64,000 bases of DNA from Agapetus fuscipes (GCA_951799405.1 OX637362.1:14308493-14372492); one strand, 5' to 3'. Counted from the stretch's first letter, positions 11,246-26,500 are shown. The notes: generated by a model from the sequence alone, not told the origin. Program-made: numbers and translations.

Positions 11246-11253
11246 TATAAATA
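11246..11253 (+). promoter_or_regulatory. TATA box of gene 2
   Basis: TATAAATA lies 74 bp before the gene 2 ATG, leaving room for a start site about 30 bp downstream and a short 5'UTR without an intron. The ATG sits in a good context (ACCACAATGG). Confidence 0.7.
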
Positions 11254-11326
11254 CACCAGCAGCCGTGGACAGCCACCGGTCTCTCTCTAGACACCACACC
11301 ACATTAGACAAGCGAGCGTCACCACA

Positions 11327-11541
11327 ATGGTTAAGGTTCTGTGTTTGCTGGGCCTGCTAGCTCTTGTAGGAGACGGGGAGTGCTTCTTGAGGCTGTTCTT
11401 CCCTTTCACCCCAACTGCAGGAGTTGCGCCCGCACCAGCTCCCGCGCCGGCACCAGTTCCCACCAACATAGTAGCGACGACCGATCCCAGGAACTCCAAT
11501 GAGTTTGATCCAAATGAACCGAGAAGAGTTCCCCTGATGAC
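11327..11541 (+). CDS. Gene 2 exon 1: signal peptide and Ala-Pro linker
   Basis: After the signal peptide comes [12 protein letters not shown], then [15 protein letters not shown], which aligns with NYDEFDTSPQKPFPL of gene 3. Phase 2 donor cgtaagtt. Confidence 0.85.
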
Positions 11542-14500
11542 GTAAGTTCTTGCACACACATTTGTTCACATAGCAGCATCTAGTTAGATCTTACAGAACC
11601 AACATAATATTCGTTAACTTCCGTTACATAGAAATCCGACTCGGCATATTATACAGAGCTCGTAGGTTTTTTACTTCAGCCCAATTATTGACTCTGTATA
11701 AATCCCAAATCCGCCCCATTATCGAATATGGCAGCCATCTCTGGTGTGGTATGTCCAAGAAGTTGAGTGACCAACTTGATTCTGTGCAAAGGAGGGCAGT
11801 GAGGTTGATCAATGATCCTTCTCTGACATCCGATCTGCAGCCGCTCCAGCACAGAAGAAAGGTTGGAATGCTCAGTCTTTTTTATCGATATTACCACGGA
11901 GCTTGTTCTAATGAGCTCCATTCATTAATCCCTCCCCCTCTCATTTCAGAAAGGGAAACTCGTAGTACGACTCTCATTCATCCCTTTGCAGTCGATTTCA
12001 AAATTATGAGAACTTGGCGTTTTCATGACTCATTCCTTTGCCAAACTGCCCGCTTATGGAATGGTCTACCAGTATCTGTGTTCCCTTCCCAATTTAATCC
12101 GGTTTTATTCAAAACCAACATCAATCACCACTTCCTTGCAGCGCCTCACGACAGAACCAAGAACTCAAGCAACACCTCTGCGGCACCCTTCCAGGGTGAC
12201 ATAGACCCCCAAGACTCTCAAGAATTGGGGAGCCTCCCGCACAGGATTCCTTAAAAAAAAAAAAAAAATCCTATTTTTTCTAATACTCGTATCATTAAAC
12301 TAAACAATCTTGAGAACGACCAGTATTCTCAGCTTTTTGTACGCTTACGCTACTAGCGCTACTAAGCTACACACATAGTGTAACTTCTTGCCGCGTTTTC
12401 TCCCGAAGACCTACAGAGAGACAGGGACCATGCTCTGGCCTACTACAATGACTACAGGAAACATTGCGCACTCAAGAAAGCAACATGCTTTGAGGACTAT
12501 CTCGACCTCATATCTCCTGAGGTTTGTAGACTACGCTATTCACAACTAAGCTACACATATAATGCAACTTCTTGCCACGTTTTTTCCGGAGGGGTCGCAT
12601 CTAGCTGGTGGGCCCTTTTTATTTGTACAGTTAAAAAGGGGCCGGCTTAACGCCAACCATTTCATTTGAAGTGGGGGTTTCCCAGGCTCCGACGCCTCTC
12701 CCCTTTGTTTTGAAGGCAGAGTAAGCCGTGTCTTTTATTTTGGGTTTGAAATAATCTCCTAGAAACGAGAAATCATTTCTGACACCCTCGGTGGGATTCG
12801 AATCAGAGATCTCGGCATGGAATGCAAAAATGGAATCGACCGGACTTCTGACACATCTTCGAGTCTTTTTATCGCAATTTTTTTTTTTTTTCAAGAGCGT
12901 AAAGGAGCCGTTTAACTGTTTTCACCATTAAAAAATTGCATCGTCTGTAACTGCAACTGTAACTCTGTCACCATTCCGCTAGGGGTGGCCATAGTCTCTG
13001 CAGAGCTGCCTCCATTTCTTCTCCTCCAGTCCTTGATTAAAAATGGCAATTCGATTGCATAAATAACTTTATTATTGAAACTAGATTTGAAGTCTCAAAG
13101 GTGTTGTTTTCGTATTTTGTTTGTAGCTCTCATAATTCAGAATCCATATTTTTTCAAAAATACTTTTGACATTTACGAGTATTATAGACACTAGCATCGA
13201 TAGCTAACACTAGCATCTTAGTATGAACAATTAAATCGGAAGTAAAAATCTGTATTCTATCATCTAAGTTGCAAAGATAAACTGACATTTAAGGCCGGTC
13301 AATAGCTCAGTTGGTAGAGTGCTTACATTCCATGCCAAGAGCTCGCGTTCGAACCCCACCGAGGCGAGGGTGTCAGAAATGATTTCCTGTTTCGGTGTTT
13401 ATTTCAAACAAAAAAATGAATCACCGGCAAGTTTTACTCAGCCTTCACAAGAAATGAGTACCAGCACCCTCGGGATCTGGGAAACCCCCACTTCAACTAA
13501 AGTGGTTGGCGTTAGGTCGGCCCCCTTACCTGTAAAAATTAATAGGTTCCACTTGCCACATGCAACGCCTTCGGAGTAAACGCGGCAAAAATTTACATTA
13601 TAGGTATAATATGTAGTTTAATAGTTCAGTAGCGTTTTAAGGCTCATATTTAATGCATTCCCACAAGCAGGCGCATGTAAGTTCGCGCTTACGTATGCTG
13701 GATATGTACATACAAAATAAACCAAACCTCACATGAAAATAAACTTTGCAACTCCCGCGGCCTTTCCCTGAAACGGGGTGGCATTGGCAAAAGTTATTCG
13801 AGTTTTCACAGCATACGGGGTCAGCCTCATACATTAGTCACGGAACGAAAAATGTGCCTACAGTAATACTACAAAAATAATCACTAAAAATATGATCTTA
13901 CGGACGTACAAGTCTATAATCAATAAAAAAAAACGTGACTAAGCTGCACATATAGTGTAACTTCTTACCGCGTTCTCCCCGAACTAGTCGCATGTAGCGG
14001 GTGGAATCTATTTATTTTTACTGGTAAGGGGGCGGGTCTTACGTCAACCACTTAAGTTGTAGTTGGGGTTTCCCAGCTCCCTCGGGAGCTTCTTGTGAAG
14101 GCTGGGTATTTATATTGGGTTTGAAATAAACACCGAAATAGGAAATAACTTCTGACACCCTCGGTGAGATTCGACCCACCCGAAAATAAAAATAGTTATA
14201 GTTATACTTACTCGGGCATTAACTGATGTCGCGCCAATTTTTCTCATGTCAGTCATCCTCATGTCATCGTGGTGCATCCTTTCTCAATACTCGCAGTTCT
14301 CCAGCTGCAATCATAAAAACATAAATGCTAAGATCAATATACAACTCAGCCACACACGCTTTAGGGAAGTGATACATATGTTCAGAGTGATGAAGTGATG
14401 AACTAAACAACATGTTATTGAAATAATTAACACGCGAACTGTGGACATGATTAAATAACATTTGCATTAAATTAGCATTTCGATTGTCAAAGCTTCTTAT

Positions 14501-17500
14501 TTCTTTTCATATTTAAATTTGAAAAGCAGACAGCAGTTCACTTAACTAATTCTAATTTCCAATAAGCAAACATTTCACCCAGAACACAATAAATTGGCTG
14601 GAAGTTGTGAACAAAACCATTCAACCGATTAAAACGACAAACAAATTGTTTCTATTGTAAGCAGTAAACAATAAATAGTAAGAATAATCGAAATTCTTTG
14701 AATTTACCGGTGGAGAGCTCAGTTGGTAGACTGCTTGCATTCCATGCCGTGAGCTCGGGTTTGAATCCCACCGAAGGTGTCAGAAATGATTTCCCGTTTC
14801 GGTGTTTTGATATAAATATCAAACCCCAAAATAAAATACAGGCAATGTTTACTCAGCCTTCACAATAAATGAGTACCAGCCCCCTCGGGAGCTGGGAAGC
14901 CCCCAATTCAACTGAATTGGTTGACGTAAGGCCGGCCCCTTTACCTGTAAAAATAAATAGGTTCCACTCGCCACATGCAAAACCCTTCGAATAAAACGCG
15001 GCAAGAAGTTACACTATATGTGTAGCTTAGTTACGTTGCGTGCGTCAGTTACGTTTACCGATTCATGAATGACAGAAAAAGTCATTCTTGTTTATTACGA
15101 CTTAAAATGGACCTATAAGATTATTTTGTCATGTATGGCAGCGGTTTCCAAACTTGCTACCGCGCCTCCCTAAAATCCATCTTTTTTTTGAAAATTCATC
15201 TTCGAATATATCGTCGACGGAGGAGGGGTAGACACGCGATTTTCGAAAGATCATTTTGCCCGTAAAACTTCCGTCGACGGGGGGGGGGGGAGGGGGGTTT
15301 ATTTTACCAGTAAAACATCTGTCCACATAATTTTCAAAAGTTGCCTTCCTAAAAAAAATCTTCGCGCCTCCCTTTCTACATTTTTTTTTCATACTTATAC
15401 TATTTCACACATTTCTCGCGCCTCCCCTGGCCATACCTCGCGCCCCTTCCCTGGGAGGCACGCCCCCCAGTTTGGAAACCGCTGATGTATGGGATAAAGT
15501 AGGTATGTTCAGTTAATAAATGTACCTTACATGGCTGATATCCGGTTAACTAAATAATACCCAGATCAACTTTAACGGTTCTCTTATGGTGCTTTGTTAC
15601 AAGATCATTAACGGCTTAATTGACAGCCCCACCCTGTAAAAGAGTTTTGAGCTTTATGTACCAGATGGCTACGGCCGGGGAAGACGGCATGAACTTTGTC
15701 ATGTACCGCTGTCCCGTACCGACGTCATGGCACAACATGCCTTAACGCGGAGTGTTACTCTGATTAACTCCGCTGACATTTTTACATTCACTTAGAATCA
15801 TTCAAAGATCTAGTTAAAGAGTTCCTCCCAGCTTGTTAATGACTGTGTGAGGGTGCACTGTAATAAGGGAAACCTGTTGCGCACAAAAAAAAAAAGAATA
15901 ATAATAATAATAGAGCGTGTGTTCTGGTTCCTATCCTGACGAAGACTGACCCCTCGGCTAATTTAATGCAAGGTGTGTACAGCAGTAGGTGGAGGGCACA
16001 AGCAGAATCCAATGGTAGGTCACTTAAATCAGGGCGTGTACTTAAATCAGCCGCCCCATCATAGCTCGCCTCCCTTTTACTGGGGAAAAACTAACATCCC
16101 CTTTACATTCAGTCTTAGCGCGAGGCGAGCAAGAAGGAAGTGAGCAGGGCATGTATGTGAACGGGCATACTCCCGATGATGGCAGTAACTCGCGCTAGAT
16201 CCATATCTTGGCGGTATTTTCGCGGGAGTCAAAGGAACAATTCAAGAGCGCCATTGGCTAGTCTGCCTCCCTACTGTCCTTTCCATCTCACCACGTGGCT
16301 CACTCCCTCCTCCCATACTTGCGGCAGCAGAAGAGGCTGAATGTAAAAGCAAGATATAGAATAAACAGATTGGTAACATTTCTTCATAGGATAATTACAA
16401 ATATTTTATACGTTTAAATAATACGTAGCACAGAATAGTCCCCCTTACTAAAAAAATACATTTACAGTCCAATGCCTGGATGTGGACTTGCAGTACCAGT
16501 ATGTCCGAATCCTGCCTCCATCTACAGGACTATGGACGGTTCTTGCAACAACCCCAGCCAACCGTTCTGGGGTGTTCCCAACAACATCTACACCAGGCTT
16601 AGAGGAGCAAGATATGCTGACGGTAAGCAACACTGATTCATAACTGTTTTATTATTTCATCTACGGATTAATGATTTTGAATAATTCTACAGATCTTGAA
16701 ATAAAATAATATTTTGATCCAATGGATGAAATATTTTCAAGTCATCCATTGATGTTGCCAGTGGAGAAAACAAAGCAATAAGTAAGTAAGAAAAGTAAGA
16801 AAAAATAATTATCTGAGTAGCAAATAAAATTGGAGCTTTGGGATGTCATTCATTTTTATGATCAATTCAAGAAAAATCACCTCTTTGAATTCATAGGCCA
16901 ACGTCGCATCATCCAATCAAGATCTGACGAAGGCTACAGTATTTTGAACCTCTCAGTATAATTTCATTCCAGAGTTAACTGTTTCAGTATTTGTATTCAT
17001 GTTTATTAGTTCATTTGATGAAACTATGGAACGGCGCTGAACCCCAGTAGCACACTTATTTGATTTATTCAACAATTCTAAATTCTGGTATTGAAATGTA
17101 TTCCAGGAGTTCGCAGTCCCCGTATTGGCTCTACAAGAGCTCGTCTGCCAGCTGCCCGCGTGGTGCGCACCAGTCTCTTTCCAGCTGGCACCAGGATCAA
17201 CGCAGGCCTCACTCTCAATGCTATGCAGTTTGGACAATTCCTGGCACATGACCTCTCCATGCTGAGAGATCCCGATACCCGTAAATTCATAAGATTATTA
17301 CTTAGTTACTCTTCATTTTACTTTTAAACTGTTGTTAGTCAATCAAAAATATTAAAAATAATTAAAAATTCTTCAACAGGTATAATTTTTTTTTGCCTTA
17401 CACTTTATGATTAAAATACAAACAATTTTTCAATCGTTTTACATATTTCTTATATTTTTGTCGTAAACGTTCTGATAAAAATGATCGATAAAATTTTGTC

Positions 17501-20500
17501 CGTCCGTAAAATAGACCTAGTGACTGAAACACTGTATTTTCTCTGAGATGGAGCAATAGCCCAAATCAAGTGTTGGTCTCCCATAACCTACGTCTCCTTC
17601 TTGTCCTCTATAGCCATCTTCCAATTCACAACCTCGAGAAACTGAAACTCTTACTCGATGAAAATCCAATTTAATCTTACGAACCAAATATTTGTGAAAA
17701 ATTAAGAATGTCTACACTCTCTGCCCAGCACAATCTGTTTGAATCCATTGAAATCGTTGTTATTATTTCAGCCATCAACAGATGTTGCACCGCCGATCGT
17801 CGTTTCCAGAAGCCCTACAGTCCCCTGTGTTTCCCCATCAAGGTTCCACCCACAGACCCAACCATGGGACCCGCTAGTGTCACATGTTTGAACTTCACCA
17901 GAACCTTGACTGATTGGGACTTTGGATGTGTTTCTTTGACCACGCCAGCAAGACAGGTGTGTTTTTTAGTATTTTTATAACATTAACAAATAAACCTTCA
18001 ATTTGAATAAAAAATACTTCGACGTGATAAAAATGTTGATAAAGTACCGTTTCTGTCACTGCAAGAGGCAGCATAATAGTTCAAGATGGCGTCAAGTATG
18101 ACCCTCATGAAAAATCTCTCTCTGGCTTAGATTGTGAAGGAAAGAGTTATGCTTGGTGTTTCCTTTCATGGTTGAATCAGAAATGAGAAACAAACGTTTC
18201 GGACATAGCTCATTGGATCGACAACTTCAAATAGCAGTGGGCAAAGTACCCTGATGGAGTATAATGAAAGAGCTCTCTGAAGTGGCGACCGCGTACCGGA
18301 AGCCGCACTGTGAATAGACTCCCACACCAGATGCACCTGTAGACCCCGAAGTGTGCAATGCCAGTGCAGTGCCATCGACTGTGCAATGTCCATAACGCCC
18401 ATGATGGGCATTGCACAGTCAGCGGTGAGTACCCATGAGGTTCAACCGGTGATAAACTGTTCAAAACTGTAAAAGTGGTGATACCCTTGTGCAGCATTTT
18501 TTTAATCTTTTTTTTTTTATATATAAAAATAGATTTGTGGAAAGGAATGCAATCCACCAACCTATTTTGCCTGGCCAGTTGTCTTCATGCGAAAGCAGAA
18601 GCTTGTGTGCATGTAACGGCATCTGTTGAACCAGGGTCGAAGTTATCGTCGCGGGATTCGAACCAGCGTTATCCGGTTCCAAATAACCTGTCTTGATCCC
18701 CGCGGCCATAACACCGACTGTTGTCGTTTATCATCTTCTTATAATTTTGATTTCAGATTAACAGTGTCACATCTTGGATTGATTTGTCGAACGTTTACGG
18801 CATCAACAATGAACGTGCCAGAGGACTTCGCTCATTCCAAGGAGGAAGACTTATTATCGAAACTAGGAATACGAGAACGTACCCACCAACTGAAACTGAT
18901 AGAGCAGCCAACTGCCCATGCAACACCAACACTGAGACAACTTGCTACAGAACAGGTAAATAAAATTGTAAATTGCTTACAAATCTTTTTTTGAAGCGTT
19001 TCATCTTTGACAAGGGCCTTTGCTCGGTCCATCACTTGAAAGTTCCTGCTTCAAGAAATATTTTCCACCATTGTCATCATCATTGACGGAACGATAGCAG
19101 GGATATATAATTCCTAGTTTCGTTCATCGACTGTAGCTCCTGCTTCGAAATAACATTCTCTCGATTTTTCCGCAGTTTTTTAAGGCTTACTTTTCACGAT
19201 TTGTCATAACAACCACTTTCTACATCAGCCGATGTTTATAAGCTGAATCATAGTCTTCTACCCAATTTAGCTGGCTGATGTTTTTCTCCACCGTATCATC
19301 TTGATGATATTTAAAGAAATTAGGAGATGTATCTGTTTCTTCTTATGTTGCTTCACTTTCTTCTCAATGACATTCAATGAGTATTGATGTCACTTTGTGA
19401 ATGTCCTCGTTTTCAAATTTGTGTCTCCAATAATTGTTTTCAGGTGATCCAAGAACCAACCAGAATCCTCAATTAGCCATCACCCAGATAACCTACCACA
19501 GGGAGCACAACAGAATCGCTGCTGCTCTAGCAAGTCTCAACCCAACCTGGAACGACGAAAGACTGTACCAAGAGGCTAGGCGCATCAACATCGCATGCTT
19601 CCAGTACGTCAGTTACTATGAGTGGCTGCCCAACTTCATGGGTAAGAAGTAACTTTCCTCATTCAAGTATAGAATTCATCCAGAGAAGATTTTAAGTCAC
19701 TTGATAGGACAACAACCTGGGACTATTGACTATTGTCAACAATAGTCTGAGCATTTCCATAGAAGAAACAACAACAACCTATTGTCCACAAAGCTCCTAA
19801 GCAAGAAAAAGGAATGAAAGAGCTAGTTGTCTTTCTTGCAACGTAATAATGTGCAATTAGAAATGATAACAAAACAGAAAATTATTCGAGAACATTGAAA
19901 TCTGATAAAAAATTATGGGTAAGACCCGAGCAAAATATTTGAAAAGCCAAGAAGAAAAAAATGAACCCTGTACAAACTTTTGTTATTACAGTGACATCTT
20001 TGGTTACATCGATCAATACAAATTGGGTATTGTTGTTAAAGTCATTGTCAAAATTCATGTTTTTTTTTTCAGGCAGAACAAATCTTGCAAATCAAGGGAT
20101 CATCTACTCCACTCCTTCATTTGTCAATGACTACAACCCTCAAGCAGATCCAGGAATCAGCAATGAGTTTGCTCACGCTGCTTTCAGGAAACTACACACC
20201 AACATTGTTGGAATTTTCAAGTGAGTTCAATTACCCCCTAAATAAACATAATAGTTGTTCTGAATTCGATGAATCTGACTTGTGAACTATTTCTGTGCTC
20301 CTCTGCATTTTCCATTTTAAGCGCATTTATCCATTCTCTTCTTTCTGTTTTGAATAGATTATTCAAATACCTTCATTGGGGTCCTTTAACAACCTGTTTA
20401 CATACTTTTCCACTTATTTATTTTCAAATATTATTCTTGAGGCAGATAAAATTATTGTGAAAATAAAACTACATTTTGAAAAAAATATTTTTATTTTAAA

Positions 20501-23500
20501 TATTATTCTTACTATATTTTGTTGAATAAGTCTCATTTTGTTTTCAGCTTGCTGTCTTCTACCCGAGCAACCAGTTCCACACAATCTCTGAGCAACTGGT
20601 TCTTCAGGCCAAATATCCTGGAACAAGGAAGCAACTGGGAACAAATCACACTTGGCATGTTGACCCAGAATATGGAGGAGACAGATCAAATCTTTGTTGA
20701 ACAGGTAAACACAAATCAAAGACTCTAGGATGCAAAAACAATTGGTTCATCATCTTTAAGCTAGTTTAAGTCCTCATGTGTAATGTGTATGTCGTATGGA
20801 TTGCAAGTCGTACCAACGAGCTCATTCATCGGGAGCTCCGTTTGGAATGCTTGACTCTGGTCAATATATGTACGCGCCGTATTCTTCAGTTCTTCGGACA
20901 CGTTGTCCGTGGCAAGGAGGTTAGTTTGATCGGTGGCTTGTAGGGGAAGGCGGAAAGAGGAAGATCCTCCACACGATGTACCAATAAATAAAAGACAACA
21001 GCAGGCACCTCGGTGATTGGAGCACTACGGGCAGCGTAGTCAAGAGAGAACTGGAGAAGAGTGGTTGCTAACATATGGGTAAGGCCAGCCCTCTTCGTTC
21101 GAGTTACACTCATCGACACCTTAAGGTAAAACTGAATAAGCGACATATGAAGTTAACTTGGGTTTCTCAGATAAATGCGCCTTTTTCCTATTATTTACGA
21201 GAGAAAACTCTATAACAGTTTAAAAATCCCGTGGTTTAGAAGTAACTCATAATCACTGCTTTACAATTAGTCCACTTACTATGAGAAGTTACACCCAATG
21301 AAATGTTTTATCCACGACTTCTCAAATCAGTGAATGAGCACTTTTTCAGTTTTCGATATGTGTAGCTATGTATGTTATGATATGTGTAGCTATGTATGTT
21401 ACGATATGTGTAGCTATGTATGTTACGATGCGTTACACTCATAGATAACGGAATAAAGAGATGTGGTATGGATTCATCCGTAGAACAAAACGCGTGTTCT
21501 CATATTTTTTAAAGCTCCGCCTATTGCATAGGTATTTTTCCTATACAAACAAATGTGACTTGTGATTGGCTAAGAAAGTTAAAAACAATAACGTTATCAA
21601 AACCACTAATGCATAGGGACGTTTTTCCTTTGCATTTCAATATGTGTGCGTGAGTGACCTAATATCATACCAGAGAATATCAAACAATACCGCTGACTGA
21701 AAATCTATTATTTTCTAACACTCCCCAATTTTTTTTTAACATTTCCAAAACTGAAAACCCACAATGGCATTCATTAATTAAATTATAATTTACTTTATAA
21801 GTGTGGTCTTGAGCTTACATTTAATTCTAAATGAGACATTTTTACCAATGAGAGCAATTAAAACATAACTTTATAATTTTAGTATTATAAAAATACCTTT
21901 CATTCAAATAATAAACAATATAGATAGGTAATCTAATTGCGAGATTGGCTTTTGTAGCTGAAATTCCTGATTGCTACTTTTGAATTACATTATTATTTCT
22001 TCATTCATCTTTAGTTCTATAGGCTAGAAGTTGTTTAGCAGTGTAGATATATCCATTCTGATGCTTCCAATTCCAAAATGTCTTAGAATCTTTCTAACGA
22101 ATCAGTTGGAGGTTTCCCTAATGTTGGCAGTGAACAAAAAGTCGTCGTTGTTGCCGAAGAGTGATAAATTGGGAAAACTATGAAACTCACCTACGAGATC
22201 CAATGAAAGTTTTGCTATTCTTTATTCGTATAGAATCATACAGAGTTGAAATATTAACAAAAAAATAGTTTCAATGTTGAGGGTAGGTTTTAATTGAAGT
22301 GAATTTTAAAATTGTAAAGAAAATAAAATTAAATGTCAGCCATCATATTATCGCCCGCTTTGAGAAACACTGTCCTATTTCGAGCCTAGGGATGTGACTA
22401 AATTCAATACATCGATACATCGTTAGATCGATACCCACTCGATATTCACGATTTTTTTATGTCTGAAAATATGTTTATGTCTACATAAATAATTCATTTT
22501 TTCATTACTTTTCCTACGATATATACTTAAATTTACATTATAAAAAATTGAAATGAAATAAATACTCCGAATCAATTTTTAGAAAATCGACCAGATTCAA
22601 TTTTTTTTGTAGGTAATAAACTAGCTATCTATAACCCGTTATGAAAGTAGAAAGACAAGTAAAGAGAAGAGCATTTTCTGTCCACGTACGTTGAAATCAA
22701 TTTGGTAAATTTAGTTAGAAAAAGGTGTAAAAAATAGTTCAAATGAGAAGAAAGCATTCAAAAACGAAGTTTAGTTTGTTACGCAAAAAAACACACAATT
22801 TGGAGTATTTGAATAAAAAAGATCATTTAAATGAAAACTCGAGTATACAATACAAAATAAAATTATTTTTATTAAATTTATTACACATTTGATTTAAAAA
22901 AATAATAATTTTATAAACTTTTAATACAAAACTTTGTTTTATTCCACTGATGTGCATTTTTTATCGTATCTTCATATACCTTAGATATGTACCTTTCGTT
23001 TCTTCAATAGGTATCTAGATAAATATATAAGAAACTGAAGAAACAGAAATATCTCTAACAAAAATTCTCATGAGTGGAATAAAACAAAGGTTTTTTATTA
23101 AGACTTCTTAAAAACTGTTTTTGTAATCAAATATTTAAAATGGAATTCCACAATGTTTCACCACAAAAATTTGAAAAATAAATATATGACACTTTACAGG
23201 TAAAATCTTACACGTATAACAATTGAAAGGTCAATAAAATGAAATAAAAAGATCCATAAAAACTAAAATCAATGAAATACAGCAAAAATGAATTACTGAA
23301 TCAACTTAGTAGAAATGCAAGCCTCTCTGTAAGACGCTGCCTGCCAAATTTGCTCGTGATTTTTGGTCAAAAAAATAAAATTTAAAAATATACATCAACT
23401 TACGCAAAGTAATTTACAAAATACAATATAATTTACAAAACCTGGAAACAAAATCAAGTATCTGCATCCGCCGTAAAAGCCTAAAAACTTAAAGTGCTTG

Positions 23501-26500
23501 TTGAATGTTAATGAATGTTTTGTCCGACGTTTATAAAACTGCACCAATAAAGATTTCACAGAAAACAAACCCAATATTTTTATTAATTAAAAAACACACT
23601 GTTTCAATTCACTTATTATTATTATTATTATTATTATTATTTTTATTTATTTTTTCTACATCCTGTAACAATCAATGTATAATTCTTAAGTTTTGAACTA
23701 CTTTTTTCTAACACATAATAAATATTTAAAGGATTTACTTCTGCATATATTTGAAGCAAACGTAGTTTTTTTGTAGGTATAGCCCATTGAAAAAGCCTAC
23801 GTTGCTTTTTCGTTAATCGGAAACAACTTTCTTCAAAATGTGATGAGCAAATCGTGCTTGTCTTTAAAGGAAACCAGGAGGATGGTTTCCCGGTCGCATC
23901 AATCCATTGCTCCTTTATTTTTGGATTTTGTGGAAATCTAAAAAAAACAATGTTTATTTTTCACACAGCAAGTAAAAGTTTGTGTAAATAACACCTGGAT
24001 GGTGAACTTTGGTGACCGATCTTTGGTAAAGTAAAATGAATTTGTTTTCATCCCAACGAAGGGCATTTTTTTTTGTGCTCCGCCAGGAATTGAACTCATA
24101 AATTTCCCATGAATGAATTGAAAGAGGTATGTAAGAATAGGAAAAATGGAGGCAGCTCTGCAAAGCCTCTGGCCACCCCTATCGGAATGTCGGAGTTACA
24201 GTTACAGTCCGTATAGTTAATCACTAGACTACGGCTTGATATTTTATTTATTTATGAAAAATAAATAAATATAAAAGGTATCGATGTTTGGCATACACAA
24301 GCGCGTATTGCACAACACTAGTGATGCTATGTAGAAATGTCAAAAATTCAAGACACCTAAAAGATTGAAATCGATGTAAAACGTTTAATACGTGTGGAAT
24401 TGATTACTCACCGGTGAAAAGTGATGCCGTGATCCTTAAAGTTTTTATATCGACTTACATTGTTACACTTGACCACACAGCAACACGGCATTTTGATAAA
24501 AACCAAGAGCAGTTGCTAGTACAGCAGTATAAACGTGACTGATTTGCGCAATAATACGGATTTTCAACTAATGGGGCTTCCACACGCTTGCCAACTCATC
24601 TCAAGTCAAGCGCACAGTGTGTCGTCTAGAACATGCTAGCTGGACAAAATTTTGTCTAATGGACTCATTTTGTCCAGCTAGCATGTTCTAGACGACACAC
24701 TGTGCGCTTGGCTACAAGGCAAGCGCACAGTGTGTCGTCTAGAACATGCTAGCTGGACAAAATTAGTCCATTAGACAAATTTTTGTCCAGCTAGCATGTT
24801 CTAGACGACACACTGTGCGCTTGACTTGTGAATGGTTGGCAAGCGTGTGGACGCCCCATAAGATTTTTTTAAGCATAATTGATTTACCTAGGGAATGCCC
24901 TCATACCATATCTCCTTCTTTTTGTGATCTGTGGTTACACTGCTGACCACATCATACGAATACATCTTCCAACATGTCGTCAGTATTGATGACCGCAATG
25001 ACTGAACAAGTTTATTTAATGATACTTGGAACTCGTCTTCCAGATTACCGACAGGATGGCGGGCTGCAGAGGAGGTTTCGGAACTGATCTCAGAGCCGCG
25101 GACATTCAGCGAGATCGAGACCACGCCTTGGGCTACTACAATGATTACAGAGCTTTCTGCGGACTCAGAGTTGCCACTAGCTTCGATGACTACGCAGATC
25201 TCATTCCCTTTCAGGTAAATACTTAAATCACCAATTACAAAAAGTTCAGATCCTTATAATTTGAGGTTGGATTTTATATAGCAGTAGTAAGTATTCGAGC
25301 CAATTGACTGTTATTGATGTTACTTGAGGTGGGTCTGGTCGTGGCACCAAAAACCTCTCCACTCATTTTTAGTTAGGTTGCCTTGGATAACGGAGCCAAA
25401 CAAAAGTGGCACAAGAGATAGAAGTAGTATTGTTTTCATTTTTTTTTAAATATTTGTGCTCTCGGGGTGGCTAGGGCCACTAAACGGCGCCATATAAAAT
25501 TGGCCAATACTATTATTATTGTAACATGAAAAGAATGCGCAGTGAAAGACTGCAAGATGAAACTGCATATTATGTGGTAAAGAGATAACACAAATTTAAG
25601 TGCAAAAGAAACATCAGCAAGAAATTGAAACATAAGAAAGACTTGTCGCTGGATAGTATGAAGGCTATAAAATTATCAAATCCTTTTTGGAAAGTTCTGT
25701 GCTGTTGTTAACACACTTTAACAATATCTTACGATCCCTTCAATGAAGTGAATAATGTACAAATAAAAGTAACAACTTGATAATGGGATGATATCACCGA
25801 AAGCGTTTGAGGAAATAAATCAACTCGTGACAAAAGTATTAGTTTTTGACAGGAATGAAGTATGTGAGGAACTTACAATTAATTTGAATGGAATAAAAGT
25901 TGAAGTAGTGAATGAGTTTGACTATTTAGGAAGTAAGTTTGAGGCGAATGGTAAGATGACGAAAGAATTAGAGAAGCGTGCCAGCAAAGGAAGATGCGTG
26001 ATAGGAGCGTTTGGTAGAATAGCGAAGAATAAAAGGATACCAAAGAAAATGAAAATGGCGGTACACAATTGTATTTTGTTGCCGACCCTGATGTATGGAA
26101 GCGAGTCATGGACGTTGAATGAAAGAGAAGTAAATAAGGTATGCACCGTAGAAATGGCCCATCTGAGAAGTATGACAGGAAAAACACTGAAAGATAGAGT
26201 GAGAAACGAATGGGTTCTAAATGAATGCGGAGTAAAAGAAAGCGTGAAAGTGAAAGTTCAAAGAAGTGTGATGCGATGGTTTGGACATATTGAAAGGATG
26301 AATGAAGACCGACTGACAAAAAGAGTGTATAAAGGGAATGTAACAGGTAAGCGTGGAAGGGGAAGACCTAGGAAACAATGGATTGATCAGATAAATGAGA
26401 TTGCGAATGAATGGAATCTACAGAGTGGAAACAAGAGAAGAGCATGCATGAAAAGAGTGATGAAATTAGATGAGATGAAAGAAGTATGCAAGGACAGAGT

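Noticed and set aside
13293..13370. tRNA-like A and B boxes
   Set aside because: Part of SINE-B heads; the acceptor stem and 3' end do not fold as a functional tRNA and the same sequence recurs with a SINE body attached. The same applies to SINE-A and SINE-C heads.
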